The notes: generated from the letters alone by a model not told the origin. 64,000 nt of DNA from Rhinopithecus roxellana (GCF_007565055.1 NC_044557.1:138737493-138801492); one strand, 5' to 3'; shown: positions 1 to 12,963, counted from the first letter of the stretch. Made by a program: numbers and translations.

Positions 1-29
1 CACTTGGAAACATATATTACCCTCAGATC

Positions 30-395
30 ACCCTCATGTTCTACTATTTGAAACATTAGGCCTCAAAGAGACTACAAAGATTAACCTACTTAGAATTGCA
101 ATCTTCCCTTTCTCAGCATCATCATGCCTGATCCCTTCAACCTCTCTATTCTCTTCTTCTTTTCCATAATAGATACTACACTCTAACATGCTATATAATA
201 AGCATTTATGTATGCGCACATATATATATGTGTTATATAATATTTATTGCTTATTATTGCTTCTTGTCTATTCATCTCTCTGCCCATTACATTTAAGCTT
301 CATGAAAGCAATTTTCATTTACACATATATTCTAGGAACCCAGAATAATGGCTGGCACATTAGAGGTACCCAATAAATAGTTGTAGAAGTATTGT
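30..395 (+). mobile_element. L2 LINE, 3' end fragment
   Basis: The stretch follows the L2 3' region in order: a 'gcctcaaagagactac...ttagaattgcaa' segment, the 'atgctatataata...tttattgctt' segment, the 'ctctgcccattacatttaagcttcatgaaagca' equivalent of the L2 'ccccactagaatgtaagctccatgagggca' block, and the closing 'ggctggcacattagaggtacccaataaatag'. It is old and heavily diverged; the left limit is approximate. Confidence 0.75.
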
Positions 396-510
396 AGAAC
401 AATAGTTTTTGAACTAAATTTCTATAATTGCAGAATAAATAATGGTTACATTTAATAAATTTGAACTTATAAACCTCAATAATATGTTGCATCTCTCAAT
501 ATAGTTTGTT

Positions 511-812
511 TAGAGTCTTAATTTGTCACCTAGGCTGGAGTACAGTGGTATGATCTCGGTTCACTGAAGCCCTCCTGGGCTCAAGCGATGCTCATGCCTT
601 GAGTAGGGGGGATTGAAGGCAAGTTCCAAGTAGCTGGGACTATAGGTGTGCACCACCACACCCAGCTTATTATTTTTTTCTTTGTATTTTTTTGTAGAGA
701 CAGGGTTTCAACATGTTGCCTAGAACGGTCTCAACTCCTGAGCTTAAACGATCCTCCCACCTCGGCCTCCCAAAGTTCTAGGATTACAGGCGTCAGACAC
801 GGCACCCGGCCT
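511..812 (-). mobile_element. AluJ-like element, antisense
   Basis: Reverse-complement Alu from 'gtcacctaggctggagt' to the terminal 'gcacccggcc'. 'ctcaagcgat' and 'gtgcaccaccaca' suggest an old AluJ. About 40 bases around 590-630 ('gagtaggggggattgaaggc') do not match Alu and look like a local rearrangement between the two monomers. Confidence 0.9.
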
Positions 813-1647
813 GGATCTTTCAACATAGTTTTAACGTTACTTTTAAGGTTTCAATGTCTTATTCATGTTGTTTATTCACAATACATTTATGAATATATTT
901 TTTTCTGTAATTGTTTTAACTTGTCTCACTTTTTTTTACGTGTTGACCACTTTATAAAAATCTTTCTTTGGATGGATTCAGTATAAGAGAATTCAGATTC
1001 TTGTTTGAATTGATTTTTTTTAAAAAAACGACATTTGTTTGCTGTTTGTTTGCAGCTATAGTTTTGTTGATCTCTACTGAGTATTGGTTTTCACATTAAA
1101 CTGCACCTTCTCTTTGTTGTTATTGAAAACGTCAGCAAACAAACTGACTTAGAGGAACATAAATCCAAATGAACAATTAAGTAGCTCTACTAATTGGCTT
1201 TTTTAAGTGTCAGTTACTTTTTTCATAAAACCTGGGAAAACTCCCTTGTCTACTCACAAGCAGGAAACACAAAGGAGCAGTATTTTATAATTGCCTATGA
1301 TAGTCTTCTTTTATTAAGCTCTTAACAACAACTTTTAAATCGTCAATTTCTGTGAGTAATGACCCTTGATAAGCTTTTATTCATGAGTAAGTGATATGAC
1401 CACGCTGGAAAATATATACAAAGAGGTAATTTGGTATAGAATTAGATATACATATACACTTCTATGTGTGGTCCATGATCTCTGTTGGTAAATATCACCT
1501 ACACTGAAGGCTGTGCCAAGTGCCCTGATTGTTCATAACTGTGATGAAGGCTTTATAAATAAAATTGTAGATGCAGCCCACATCCTCTACAGACTTTCAT
1601 GTAAAACAGACACTATGCCATGTACAGGATATAGATAACAAAGAAAC
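813..1647. other. No recognisable feature
   Basis: AT-rich sequence with short T and A runs. I see no gene and no repeat that I can name. Confidence 0.5.
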
Positions 1648-1686
1648 AAGAAAATAAAATAAATAAATAAATAAATAAAATAAAAA
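1648..1686. repeat. (AAAT)n simple repeat
   Basis: Imperfect tetranucleotide repeat, with 'aaataaataaataaataaa' as its core. Confidence 0.9.
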
Positions 1687-1750
1687 AGTGTACATAGAAT
1701 TAAATCAGAATAAGTTCACTTCAGTGCATTAAGACTAGATCCAAGATCAA

Positions 1751-1850
1751 GATGTAGTTCATAGGAAATTACCACATAAATTAAAAAATATGTACATAAA
1801 TATGTAGCTCATAGGAAATTACCACATAAATTATAAGAAAATGTACTAAG
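1751..1850. repeat. 50-bp tandem duplication
   Basis: Positions 1751-1800 and 1801-1850 are two adjacent 50-base copies. They share 'cataggaaattaccacataa' exactly and differ mainly near their 3' ends. The unit matches no repeat I know. Confidence 0.9.
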
Positions 1851-2036
1851 AAGAGTGAAAAAAACAATCTGTACCTTGCCATTCAGAAGGGATTTTCTCA
1901 TCTCAGCAGTTATTTAAATGGTGAAAGCCAACAATATTGTAGAGAAATAAAGGATAGACTGGGTTATGACAGGCATAGAGGGCTCAATTAGAAATACTTT
2001 CAGTAGAAGTAACAACTTATTTTTAATGTTTACTTA

Positions 2037-2286
2037 TTTGAGGCAGAGTCTCGCTGTGTTGCCAGGCGGGAGTGCAATAGAACTATATTGGCTCACCACA
2101 ATCTCTGCCTCCTGAGTAGCTGGGATTATAAGGATGCGCCACCACACTCGGCTAATTTTATATTTTTAGTAGAGACGGGGTTTCTCCAGGTTGGTCAGGC
2201 TGGTCTCAAACTCCCGACCTCAGGTGATCCACTCACCTGAACCTCCCAAAGTGATGGGATTACAGGTGTGAGCCACCGTGCCCAGC
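2037..2286 (-). mobile_element. AluS-like element, antisense, internally deleted
   Basis: Antisense Alu from 'tttgaggcagagtctcgctg' to 'gtgcccagc'. About 30 bases of the usual 'gggttcaagcgattctcctgcctcagcc' stretch are missing between 'ctgcctcc' and 'tgagtagctggg'. No clear target-site duplication. Confidence 0.9.
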
Positions 2287-2799
2287 GGGAAGTAACAACT
2301 TTTGTTTCTTGTTCTCTTCTCCCACAGTGCTCTGCAGATGACTCTAATATGTTTCAAACTGTATCATCATTATGAGTTTGCATTTCTATTTCCTGCAAAA
2401 GAATACTAGCTCCTCAAACGTAAAAGGTGTGCTTCTAATTCATTTGCTTTTTTGTTGGAGCATACATAACTTTTTGTCTGCATATACTAGTCGATCAGTA
2501 AATGGTGATGAAATATATATTTTGCGTTAAAAAATAAAAAAACTATTGAATCAAATGGGAGAAGACATTATTAATACAAGTTATGAAAAACCAACAGTAA
2601 AGAGTATCACGGTGGTAAGTATCACACTCTAACGAAATGGAAGAACAAATGGTGCTATTACAATCTTGTAAATACGGCAGAGTACTTGCTTTGTTTATAT
2701 GAGATCATACTGGAATAACCACATATCCCAATCACATATGAATTTTTTCTCTCCTGCACTAATTTCACCATCACCGTCATTATGTCAACTTTCTTTTTC
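2287..2799. other. No recognisable feature
   Basis: AT-rich sequence between two antisense Alus. No gene or nameable repeat seen. Confidence 0.5.
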
Positions 2800-3106
2800 T
2801 TTCTTTCTTTTTTTTTTTTTTTTTGAGATAAACTCTTGCTGTGTCACCCATGCTTGAATGCAGTGGCACAATCTCAGCCCACTGCAAACTCCACCTCCCA
2901 GGTTCAAACATTTCTCCTGCCTCAACCTCCCGAGTAGCTGGGATTACAGGTGCCCACCACCACATCTGGCTAATTTTTGTATTTTTAGTAGAGATGGGGG
3001 TTTCACTATGTTGGCCAGGCTGGTTTCGAACTCCTGCCCTCAGGTGATCCACACATCTCGGCCTCCCAAGTGCTGGGAATACAAGCGTGAGCCACTGCGC
3101 CCGGCC
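2800..3106 (-). mobile_element. AluS-like element, antisense
   Basis: Complete dimeric Alu, from the T-rich tail (about 2800-2824) to 'gcgcccggcc'. A weak duplication, 'tcaact', flanks it. Antisense Alus supply the two overlapping frames of 68 and 88 codons here, which are not genes. Confidence 0.95.
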
Positions 3107-4094
3107 TTCAACTGTCATTGTTAACTTTAGCTTTTCTCTAGCCAGACGCTGCCACCTTTCTCAGGTACTGTGTGGGCTGCCCAGCTGTCTGAAGCAGGAG
3201 TACTGATAGAACCACTACCGATGCCTCTTTGTCCTCTCTAACTATGCTTAACAGTTCACAGAATATAAACCTCAGAGCAGTCTAGACTCCTGCAATAGAA
3301 ACCTTTCCTTAAAACCAAACTATGGTAGCCTGTTACATAAAAAGGAGGCAGAAATAACTTGCCAGATCAAATTGTTTTGAGTAAAGGGTAGCATGACAGA
3401 GAAAAGGAAGAACTCTTTGGGTTTCACACCAACTCTAGCCAGTACCATCACAAAGATACGACCTTCCAAATCGAATCAGAACCTAAAAATAAATATTACT
3501 TTGTTAATAAACCTTAAGCTTCCTAACAAGTGATGACAGATTTGATTTTATTACCATTTTATGTAAATATATACCCATATTTTTATGATTTATCACCTGA
3601 TTGCTAATAACAATAAAATAGAAACTGCAATTGAGCAAGTAAAGACAATTTACTATCTTATACTAACTCCTTTAAATGTGTTACATAGTGTCATCTTAAT
3701 TCTCCCAGTAACTCTAGGAGATATGTATAAGCACGTCACATATATATGTATACACATAAATATATAAAACATTATACCCATTCCCAGTAAGTTTTCAAAG
3801 TTTCTCCTACATGATTATTTATTGTAGCCATATTTTTACTTACATAGCTGATAAAGTACAATGATATTTCTCTCCTTGTGCACATATTCGGATATACGAG
3901 CTGTCCAGAAACAGATGCAGTCTCATTCGCCTGGTTTACAAATCCAGTGTGTAGAATTCACATCAAGACCTTCTATTAAGTTCTTCCTGAATGGTGCATG
4001 CAAGAGCGACGGTGACAGGCATGGTGCTTTATCTCTCGAATTCTTTTCCCTGAACTTTACAATTGCAGGTATTCCTCAATTCAGTTGTTAATCC

Positions 4095-4097
<3 letters not shown>
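3107..4097. other. Unassigned sequence
   Basis: About 1 kb without a repeat I can name. A 76-codon frame at 3861-4091 has no recognisable motif and is within chance length. Confidence 0.5.

Positions 4098-4133
<36 letters not shown>
4098..4133. repeat. T36 homopolymer
   Basis: Uninterrupted run of about 36 T. It is not attached to any Alu or L1 sequence I can recognise on either side. Confidence 0.95.
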
Positions 4134-4135
<2 letters not shown>

Positions 4136-4459
4136 CCAAGTCAGCTTCTTATTTCACTAATTTATAATTTCATCGGTCTCCCCTCTCGTCCAATAATTTC
4201 CTGGCATAAGACAATTACTGTTAGAGGCTATAGACTAACATTCGAATTGGTTTCTAATTAGAAGTTTAATCATTCCTGAGAAATCTGGGACACCAATCAA
4301 ACTGTGAAATTCTATATTAAAAATTCAGTGCTTTGGATATTGCACAGTGCTGTCACTGTTAAGTTTTGCCTTACACAGTCAAACTTGTGATTGGTGCACA
4401 GTCAAATAAAATTTCATATAACTACATTAAAGTAAAATTATATATCATTTATTTTTTTA
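4134..4459. other. Unassigned sequence beside the T36 run
   Basis: Could be the body of a minus-strand retrocopy whose tail is the T run, because the minus strand has 'aaataag' about 15 bases before the tail. I recognise no parent gene and find no target-site duplication. Confidence 0.3.
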
Positions 4460-4474
4460 AAATTCTTTATAGTC

Positions 4475-4771
4475 GGCTGAGTGCAGTGGTTCACACCTGT
4501 AATCCCAGCACTTTGGGAAGCTGAGGTGAGGGGGATCACTGAGGTCAGGAGTTCAAGACCAGTCTGATCAACATGGAGAAACCCTGTCTCTACTAAAAAT
4601 ACAAAATTAACTGGGTGTGGTGGTGAGTGCCTGTCATCTCAGTTACTTGGGAGGCTGAGGCAGGAGAATCACTTGAACCCAGGAGGCAGAGGTTGCAGCA
4701 AGCCGAGATCACGCCATTGCTGTCCAGCCTGAGCAGCAAGAGTGAAACTCCATCTCAAAAAAAAAAAAAAA
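4475..4771 (+). mobile_element. AluS-like element with target-site duplication
   Basis: Sense Alu from 'ggctgagtgcagtgg' to an A-rich tail. It is flanked by 15-base duplications, 'aaattctttatagtc' (4460-4474) and 'aaattctttacagtc' (4772-4786), with one mismatch. The tail and second duplication overlap in A residues. Confidence 0.97.
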
Positions 4772-4786
4772 AAATTCTTTACAGTC

Positions 4787-6638
4787 AGATTCCAAGTAAT
4801 ATTTCAATAAGTTAAAATGCCATGTATGGGGAAATTGTGCAGCTGTTAGCAGGCAATATATGTATAAATACTGACAACCAAGAAGCTTCCAGAAAATATA
4901 CTATATTTCTGTTTATATTAAAATACAAAAACCAATTTACATGTATGCATGTGTATTACTCTCTCTATGTAAACAGATAGTAAATTTTCTGGGAAGATTT
5001 CAAAACAGAGAAACTAGGATATCGCTGAAAAGAAAATTGGAGACAAAGAGAAGTAAACATTCAACTTTTATTTGATTTTTTAAAAACAGTTTTAGCCTCA
5101 CCAAAAAATGTTATTGTTTGGTTTGAGGTTGTTTTCTCAAACTTTAATTCTTAAATCTTCATTTTTCATTGTAGGTAGTCTCAAAACTTAACCGCAACAC
5201 ATTTAATATTTTAGTACACTTTTGGAAAGAAAGCTTATTCCAGAAAATATCAAAAGATCTTAGCTAAAAGTTCACACTACGCTTTTCCACATGACATGGA
5301 GTAAACAGCCTCTAATGATTTCTTGGTTAGATAAGCCATTAAGATTCATAGAGAGTCTATTACTGGACTTGATTACCTTGTGTATCAAAGTGACAGATCT
5401 ACAGTTGCCATGACAGTATTTCAGCTCACAAGTACCCATGGCCAATTAATCCCTTATGAATTGGACCAGAGTTAGCCAGTTGTGACAGCTTTGGAAGTGT
5501 GTTCAGCTCTCCTTGACTCCTTGATAAAGGACACCACAATATTTAAACTCGTATTAGTGAGTGTCTGTAACGGTACCTTCACACAACTAGATCAGGGCTA
5601 TTTTAAAAGGAGGAAGGATTAAAACTTCACCATGTGGCCTAGGTTCTAGGATCAACAGAACGCTACCATTACTAAAACTTGGCTCTGGAACAAATTTCTC
5701 TTTTATTTAAAAACTTGAAATTGTAAAGATTTTTCTAAGGAAAACATGAGCTATTGAGTGGTGTTTTAAAAGTTAATAATAGGGTGTTAGGTATATTCTA
5801 AATGTACAATTCCTCTAACTAACCCCCCGCCCGCTGCCGCCTCTATGATGAGCTCTGCTCTCAAATTGAGCAGGGGTTCAACAGTTACGCATTTCAACAT
5901 TTCATACTTAATTATGCAAATAAATGATTATGCCCAGAAATAATTATATAACCTGTGATTCTTTCTAGTTTTACCAAATAGCCAAAGCACAATGAAAACA
6001 AGGTAATCCCTTTGTAGCCTTTAACAACCACTAAGTAAATGAAGAAGAAAATCATTACACAACACTGTTTTATGAATAATTCATGGATGTTATCGGTTAG
6101 TAAACCAATGGAAGAACTGCCATTTGATGAGGACTTGTGGGAATTTAAATTGTTGCTAATCAATGAAAATCATAAAAGTATCTACCCTCTTTGTACAGCC
6201 AGATTGGGGAAAATATATATCTTTAAATTCATTTGTCTGCCTTAATAAACCAATATATTGGAATTTAAATATCACTTAACAAAAAAAAAAATGTATGCAT
6301 GTATTTTAAAACCATGTAAAATACGGCATGTAATCCTCATTTAACTTTTGCAGTTTACAACTGGCAACTTTTTTCTACAGTTTAAAGTGAATCATTAAAA
6401 ATTTACCTCTGCAGCTAACTCAAATTTCAATAAAATCTTGACAACTCTCCTATATTCTGTGAAAAGAACACTGGATAAACATCCTCTAAAAATACATAAC
6501 AAGCTAACAATTATTCAGTCTGTTTCTTCACGGAAATTATCTCTAATGTTGCAATACCTGGGCCCTGCTTAAACTAAAAAGCTTATTTGTTGTTCATTTG
6601 AAATTCTAAATTCATTGAGGGCCCTGTTTTCTTTATTT
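4787..6638. other. Unassigned AT-rich sequence
   Basis: Nearly 1.9 kb with no repeat I can name. It includes one short GC-rich patch, 'ccccccgcccgctgccgcc', near 5823. Frames of 83 and 68 codons overlap on opposite strands around 6039-6163 and look like chance. Confidence 0.5.
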
Positions 6639-6648
6639 TGTGTGTGTA

Positions 6649-6687
<39 letters not shown>

Positions 6688-6688
6688 A
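6639..6688. repeat. (TG)n(AG)n compound microsatellite
   Basis: An interrupted TG run of about 17 units passes directly into about 8 AG units. Confidence 0.95.
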
Positions 6689-7284
6689 ATATGGTAGTCC
6701 GAATCATCTCAGCTAACTGGCAAAGGTCTTAGACGCTCAAGGTAGATTTGGGTGAATGTGGGTTCAAAGTATTGTTAAACTGTTGGATGTCAAATGTAGG
6801 TCAGAAGAAGTGGTGGTGGGGATTACAAAGATAAGTTGCAAGACAATCCAATCATTAATATAAAGCTATTATTTTCACACAGAAATGCCTTAATCATCAA
6901 GTTTTATCCATTAATGTAATTAGTATAATTAAAGATAATTATTCTGTCACAGTGCTTTCACGGTCTTCGCTAATTCAAATATATAATTGCATGAATTTTG
7001 GTCAGATGGAAAATGAGGATTGAAGAATTCACAATAAATTACTCTAACAAAGCACATTTCTGAAAAATATGTACGTGAGATCCTTAACTATTATATTAAA
7101 ATGTTCCCGGTTGATACATCGTATTGATATTTAAAATAATGCTGACCTACTCGCTAAGGATACTACAATATTTACTAAACTCCAGAAAACAAACTTTATT
7201 TTGTTGGAAAACAAAACAGTCTTCCTCAAAACCAATGGAAAACTCCTGTGTCCCATTTTCATCTATCTGTATATTCTCAAGATT
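6689..7284. other. No recognisable feature
   Basis: AT-rich. Nothing recognised on either strand. Confidence 0.5.
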
Positions 7285-7300
7285 AATTGTAGATGTTTCT

Positions 7301-7617
7301 TTTTTCTTTTCTTTTCTTTTTTTTTTTGACGGAGTCTATCCCTGTCACCCAGACTAGAGTGCAGCAACGTGATCTTGGCTCACTTCAACCTCCCCCTCCT
7401 ACCTCCCGGATTCAAGCAATTCTCCTGCCTCAGGAGATTAGCTGGGATTACCTGTACGCAGCACCACACCTGGCTAATTTTTGTATTTTTAGTAGAGACA
7501 GAGTTTCACCATGTTGGCCAGAATAGTACAAGCTCCTGACCTCAAGTGATCCACCCACCTCGGCCTCCAAAAGTGCTGGGATTACAGGTGTGAAGGTGTG
7601 AGCCACTGTGTCCCGCC
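7301..7617 (-). mobile_element. AluS-like element, antisense, with target-site duplication
   Basis: Antisense Alu from a T/C-rich tail to 'gtgtcccgcc'. Flanks are 'aattgtagatgtttct' (7285-7300) and 'aattgcaaatgtttct' (7621-7636), 16 bases with two mismatches. A small internal duplication, 'gtgtgaaggtgtgag', sits near the promoter end. Confidence 0.96.
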
Positions 7618-7971
7618 CTGAATTGCAAATGTTTCTAATCTAGATTCCCAAGGGCTAGAATTTCCACCAATAGATTGTCCTGAGGAAACCACCTTTCAGG
7701 TGTGTAGAGTCAGAACTGCACCAATTTCTCTACCATATAATATGAGTCTCATGCCAACACAGCGTTCAGTAAACTGAACTACACAATGGAAAGTTTTTGT
7801 CAGGTGACAGTAGGTGTTCTGAACGAATACCAAATTGAGGCAGATGCCACATTGACATGAAACTCTGAAAGCCCCTTTTTTTCCAAAATGGAAGAGTTCT
7901 ATCTATTTATAATAGAGATTGCATAGACATTTATAAATATTGAATATTCTTTTCTTTTGAGTATTGAAAAA

Positions 7972-8100
7972 TAGCTGGGATTAAATCCTGTGAGTGAAAT
8001 TTAACTATGGGATACTCAGTCATACATAACCCTCCATGAACCTCACTTTCTTCACCTGTACATTAGACACATGATGACCAATTTCATCATATATGTATTT
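7972..8100 (+). mobile_element. Possible MIR fragment
   Basis: 'gctgggattaaatcctgtgag' followed by 'acctcactttcttcacctgtac' fits the MIR order 'gggttcaaatcctggctctg ... cctcagtttcttcatctgta'. Similarity is low. Confidence 0.45.
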
Positions 8101-9349
8101 AAATGTCACTCTCCCCATATGTGATATAAACATTATAACTAATCCTATTTTTGTTAGAGTTCATTTTCAAGCCATGATAACTAATTACATTTTAGAGTTC
8201 ATTGTCAAATGATGAAAAAATGGTCCCATAGAGTGGAGGCTATTGGAAGACAAGTATCTGTGGATCTCTCACCTTTCTGCTTCTTCTGTGAACACAGACA
8301 CTGACATGCTTTTTTGTGTATTATGTATTCAAACAAGTTTATATAGCATAGCAAAGAGCCTTGGAAGGTAAGAAATAGTGTCTTCCTCCAAGGCAGGATT
8401 TTTTGCTGTCCAGTAAATTAAAGATGTTTCTCTCTAGGGAAAAGTGTCTTGTCCTAGCATTCCCTTATGCAGTATTGGGTTTCTTAAACCTGGAGGTCTC
8501 TCCTGTGGGTCTTGGGGGTCAAGAGTAACACATGTGAGCACGTAGGTTACATGAAGGTCATGCTGAATTATGTACAAGAGGAATAAAGCCCGTTATATCC
8601 AACCCAGGAGTCCTGGTCTTCTATGAGTCTGTATAAAGCAGGTTTAAAGTGCAAGAAGGAGAAAAATCACAGACATTTCACAATTCTTGGTAAGGCACTT
8701 ATCATGACGCCATGAATATAGTAAATATTTTCAGGCCTTGTTCATGTATTCCAAAGAAGTTTAGATCCTTACAGTGATTGCATTTGTCGAATTAATGTAA
8801 AGAATTTTAAATAAATAGTTTTTTTAGAGGTTAGGTTGTATCATTTCCTCTTTGGGTGATTACTAATATAAACACAAAAATCTCTACTCCCAACCCAACC
8901 TAAGGTCTAAATCATGTCTGTTGAATCCCCCAATTTTCTATTCATAGATAAGTATTATACAACATACTAGAGTGTCAGACACACAAGTGAAGGGGTTTTG
9001 TCTGCTTTCCCAGTGCAGTGCTGAAAGCAGACACATTGTGAATATCTGTTCATAGAAAAGTGAGCGGCCAGCAAGTGTTGTAATATATCACAAGCCAATA
9101 GCTCTGTTTGAAACTAGTGTTCAGAAACAAAATGAACCTTTCTGCATAATTTCACTTTTCCATATTAATTATCCTAATACTTTGATTCATATCATAATTA
9201 AAACCACATATTTGGAAAAAGGCAACTTGAAATCATTATCTACTTTAAAAGGTACCTTCATATTTCTAAAGGAGAGCAATTTTTAAAGACTGAATTGACT
9301 CCAAAACGGTAAAATCTACAGAGCAGGCCATTATAAAATGAGACAGAAA
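8101..9349. other. Unassigned sequence
   Basis: About 1.2 kb. The part around 8440-8620 ('ggtctctcctgtgggtctt', 'aggaataaagcccg') is slightly GC-richer and could be an eroded LTR, but I cannot assign it. Confidence 0.4.
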
Positions 9350-9548
9350 GGACATAGGATCACATCCTTATACTGCCACTTACTAGCAATATACTTTTGG
9401 CAAATTATTCCATCTCACTAAGCTTCAGCTTCCTCATATGTGAAATGGAAATAATACTTCTCACTTTACAGGTTTGCTGTGAGGTAAAGGAGTTAATTTA
9501 TGCAAATTAATTAGCATAGTGCCCAACATATAGTAGGTACTGAATGGA
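9350..9548 (+). mobile_element. MIR (tRNA-derived SINE)
   Basis: Clear MIR order: 'tgccacttactagcaatata', 'ttggcaaattattcc', 'cttcagcttcctcatatgtg', 'aaatggaaataatacttc', 'gctgtgaggtaaagga', and the L2-like tail 'agtgcccaacatatagtagg'. Nearly full length. Confidence 0.92.
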
Positions 9549-9892
9549 TAGGGAGGTGTATTACACAAAATTGCTGACAGTTTTCTTAATTGAAAACAAC
9601 AAAAATCAGATTCTGTAACTAACTCTTGGTCTCATCATAAATTCAAAGCAAAATGACAACATGAAAAAAATCTTCAGGAAATTTCTATCCTATGATTTGT
9701 TGAACGCTGTCTTTTTTTCTGTCTTCTGAAGTGTATATGCTTATTTGCTGGACAAACAAGTATTCAGTTTACATTGATCTTTTTGTAAATAATGAAATAC
9801 ATGAAGAAGTATTGGGCAAGTGAACATTAGTGGGCTTTGCAAAGAGATATCTCTGTCTTCAAACGATCAGTTAGTATAACATGATAGATCAT
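9549..9892. other. No recognisable feature
   Basis: Spacer between two MIRs in the same orientation. Nothing named. Confidence 0.5.
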
Positions 9893-10075
9893 AGGGTTTG
9901 GAGTTAGATAATTTTAAATTTAAATTTCTTCTTTGGCATTATTAGTTGTATGAACTTAGAAAATGTGCTGAATCACTCTGAACTTCAGCACCCTCATTTA
10001 TAAAGCAGAATGAACATCTAAGTTGTAGTTTAGTACATAAATTAAATATTATGTGTCCAGCATAATAAGAATTAA
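9893..10075 (+). mobile_element. MIR, diverged
   Basis: 'gggtttggagttagata', 'gttgtatgaacttagaaaat', 'ctctgaacttcagcaccctc', 'atttataaagcagaatga' and a closing 'tgtccagcataataag' follow MIR in order with many substitutions. Confidence 0.75.
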
Positions 10076-12960
10076 AAATAAAAACAACAATCATTAGTTT
10101 TAAAAATTCATTTGTTGGTGGTGTTTCCAAAGTTCTTTAAAATGTGATGTATATGTCTGGTTGCCCTCTATAGTCAGATACCCGTTAAAATAGTCTCAGA
10201 GATTGCTTGACCTGTCAAATTCTTAGGAAATCCCTGGGATTTCCCTTTCTAGGAGTGTCTTTTATTATTACAAGTTTGTGAGATACTGTTCACTGCCGCC
10301 AGACTTTACACCAAAAAGCAGTTCAGTGTTTTTTCATTTTAATACAATGGACAAAGCCCATTGTCCAGGATTACTGAAATGAGCCACAGAGTCCAAAATC
10401 TCTCACATCTGCTCACTTACAAGCATAATTTAATCCATTATCTCTTCTTCAAACTTCATCTCTGTGCCCTGCAACTGTTCTTAGCATGTTTCGTTCATCC
10501 AGGTAGCCATGCACTGGATGTTTCTTAGCTCTTTGAGTGTATACAAAGGAGACACTTTATTACCGACCAAAGACTTTTGAAAAATAATCTCATACTCCAG
10601 TTAAACTTGAAAAAGTTTATGTAATGATTATGTAACTCTAGAAACATTAGTGAGCCCCCTGGAGATATGATAATACCATAGAGTAGTTAGGAAGAAAACC
10701 CAGTGATGGCTTAATACCTGTCCTACAATAAGTAAGAGTTTAACCATGAAAGAGTTACTTGTTAATATCATATAGCCTTAGTTCTACATAGCCTCTGCAA
10801 AGAAGTCTTCAACTATACTGAAGCTATTTTGTATATTACAAGTGAATAAGGACATAGATAGGAATTACGGGTTTCTCCATGGGAGCAAAAAGACATACAT
10901 ACTGGATGGAAGAAACGAGAAGGAACTGTGTGATGTTGGATTGGAGTTACGGTAATCGGCAGGATGCACGATCATTTCTGTACAGCTAAAGAGTTATTTG
11001 AAGCTATTTTTACCCTTAGAATATATCCATCTCAGTGTTGTGCATTAAAGGGTCTTGAAGAAATGAACTGCCTGTATTAATGAGTACACCTGGTGTTCAG
11101 ATGAGAGTTTCTAAATGCTATTCGCTATCAAGTTCCTTGGAGAAATGGCTGATGCCATATCTGGCAGGAAAAGTATAAGAACAGCATTTTGTTTTGTCAG
11201 AAAAAAAGGAAATGCTTCAAGACGAATGGGAACATATCAAAAAGGACAAAAGAGCCACTTCAAAGAGTTTGTTCTAGACAAAGAGATTGAGATTTTTGTA
11301 AGAAAGCACTTATTCACAGAAAAATGTCAGATAATGAGTGTAGATATAATGTTAGAACTTCTAAAATCACCCTTTGGAAAGCCCCAATTAACTCAGGCAA
11401 AAACCCTAATAGATTGATGCAAGAAAGGACTGATACACAATCTTAAAGCATTATTCTAGAAATTACTTCTAAATTGCAAAAGGCAAGGCTTATCCTTAGA
11501 ATGAAATAAACTAATGGTCAGTGTGTTAATTACGTGATCACACATGGCTTCTTCAATAATGGAATACACTGACATAATGTCTCTTGAAGTGCTGCAAAGG
11601 TAAGTGTAAACCACCACCTACACAGTATTCCTGCCAAAATGATTCTAGCATAAATCTACACCTGCAGAAACCATAACCTATATACAAATGTGAGATATTT
11701 TACAAGGCAACTGTTTTTGTCTCATCAAAATTATCAGTGTTATGAGAGACAACTGTGGTCAGGGTTGGGGGGTCATTTCTCTAGATTAAAGGAGATTAAA
11801 GACAAATAAATGAAATTCTTGTATCTTGGTTAGATCCTGGACCAAATCAAGAAAATTAAAAACAATTAGAAAAATTTAAATATGGTCTGAAAATCAAATA
11901 ATATTGAGGCAATGCTACATATTCTTGAATAATGAACATGCTTCTGATATGTAGAAGAGTTATTTTTCTTAAGAAATACATACTAAAAGACTTAGAAATA
12001 AAGAGTCATAATGTTTACATCTTACCTTTAAATGGTTCAACAACAGCAAATGAATCCAAATGTTGACAACTAGTAAAGGGTGACTAATGTACTATTCTTT
12101 TAACTTTCGTAGACCTTTAAATTATTTTCAAAACAAGATGGAAATGAAAGTCATATGTAAAATGGCTAGAAATAGGCATATGTGCCAAGTACCTAAGAGT
12201 TCATTTCTGATACTATGGCCCAGGGCTCACAGTTTCCATCACGTTTCTGTGACAGCCACACTCACAACCCAGGTAAAGCTATGCCCTCAACTTATTTTAG
12301 AGACCTAGACTTGATTCCTTTAATCCCTCTCCAGTTTTTCAGTGGAGCAATAATCATTCTAGACTCATAAAAGAAGCTGAAATATATTTAATAATCTTTT
12401 CAATGATAGAACTACAAAATAAACAGAATAACATTTTCCATCAAAGTGGTCACATTTTAAATTATTGTCAATGGGTCAGCTTAAGTTATATAAAGTACTA
12501 ATATATAAAAAACATTTTATTTTCTTACATGCTATAGAGATGAGGCCTAGACAGACTCATAACTGGAGGCTTGAAATATAATTTAATTCTATTGCTATGA
12601 AACTAAATAAATTCTCCTCTCTATCCAGTCATATACAAATGCACTGTTTCCTGCCAGAAGATCCCACAGACTGGATAGGCAGATAAGCAGACAGGATGAA
12701 TATATTAGCTCTCCATATATCCTACAGGGAAGGCTGGTGTGCAACAATAAAGATACACATAAAACTATTAACCAAGAGACATAAAATTACAATTATTTAA
12801 ATAGCCTCAGTAAACAAGTGCATTTTATGGCATGACAAAAGCTAACAGAAATGACAAGTATGAGGAGAGGGCCATGGTAAAGATCAGTCATCAAATGCCT
12901 GTGCTCAGACACAGTAAAAATCCCAACCATGACACCGCCTGCAAAACAGTTAAATCATAG
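10076..12960. other. Long unassigned stretch
   Basis: Almost 2.9 kb of AT-rich DNA with no repeat or gene I can name. The longest frame, 11115-11417 (+), has 100 codons and a lysine-rich product with no motif I recognise. In AT-rich DNA of this size several frames of that length are expected by chance, so I do not call it a gene. Confidence 0.5.
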
Positions 12961-12963
12961 TAA

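Noticed and set aside
5823..5841. Short GC-rich patch as a CpG island
   Set aside because: Under 25 bases, with only three CpGs and no surrounding enrichment.
11115..11417. 100-codon plus-strand frame in unassigned DNA
   Set aside because: Frames near 100 codons are expected several times by chance in 64 kb of AT-rich six-frame sequence, and no motif is present.
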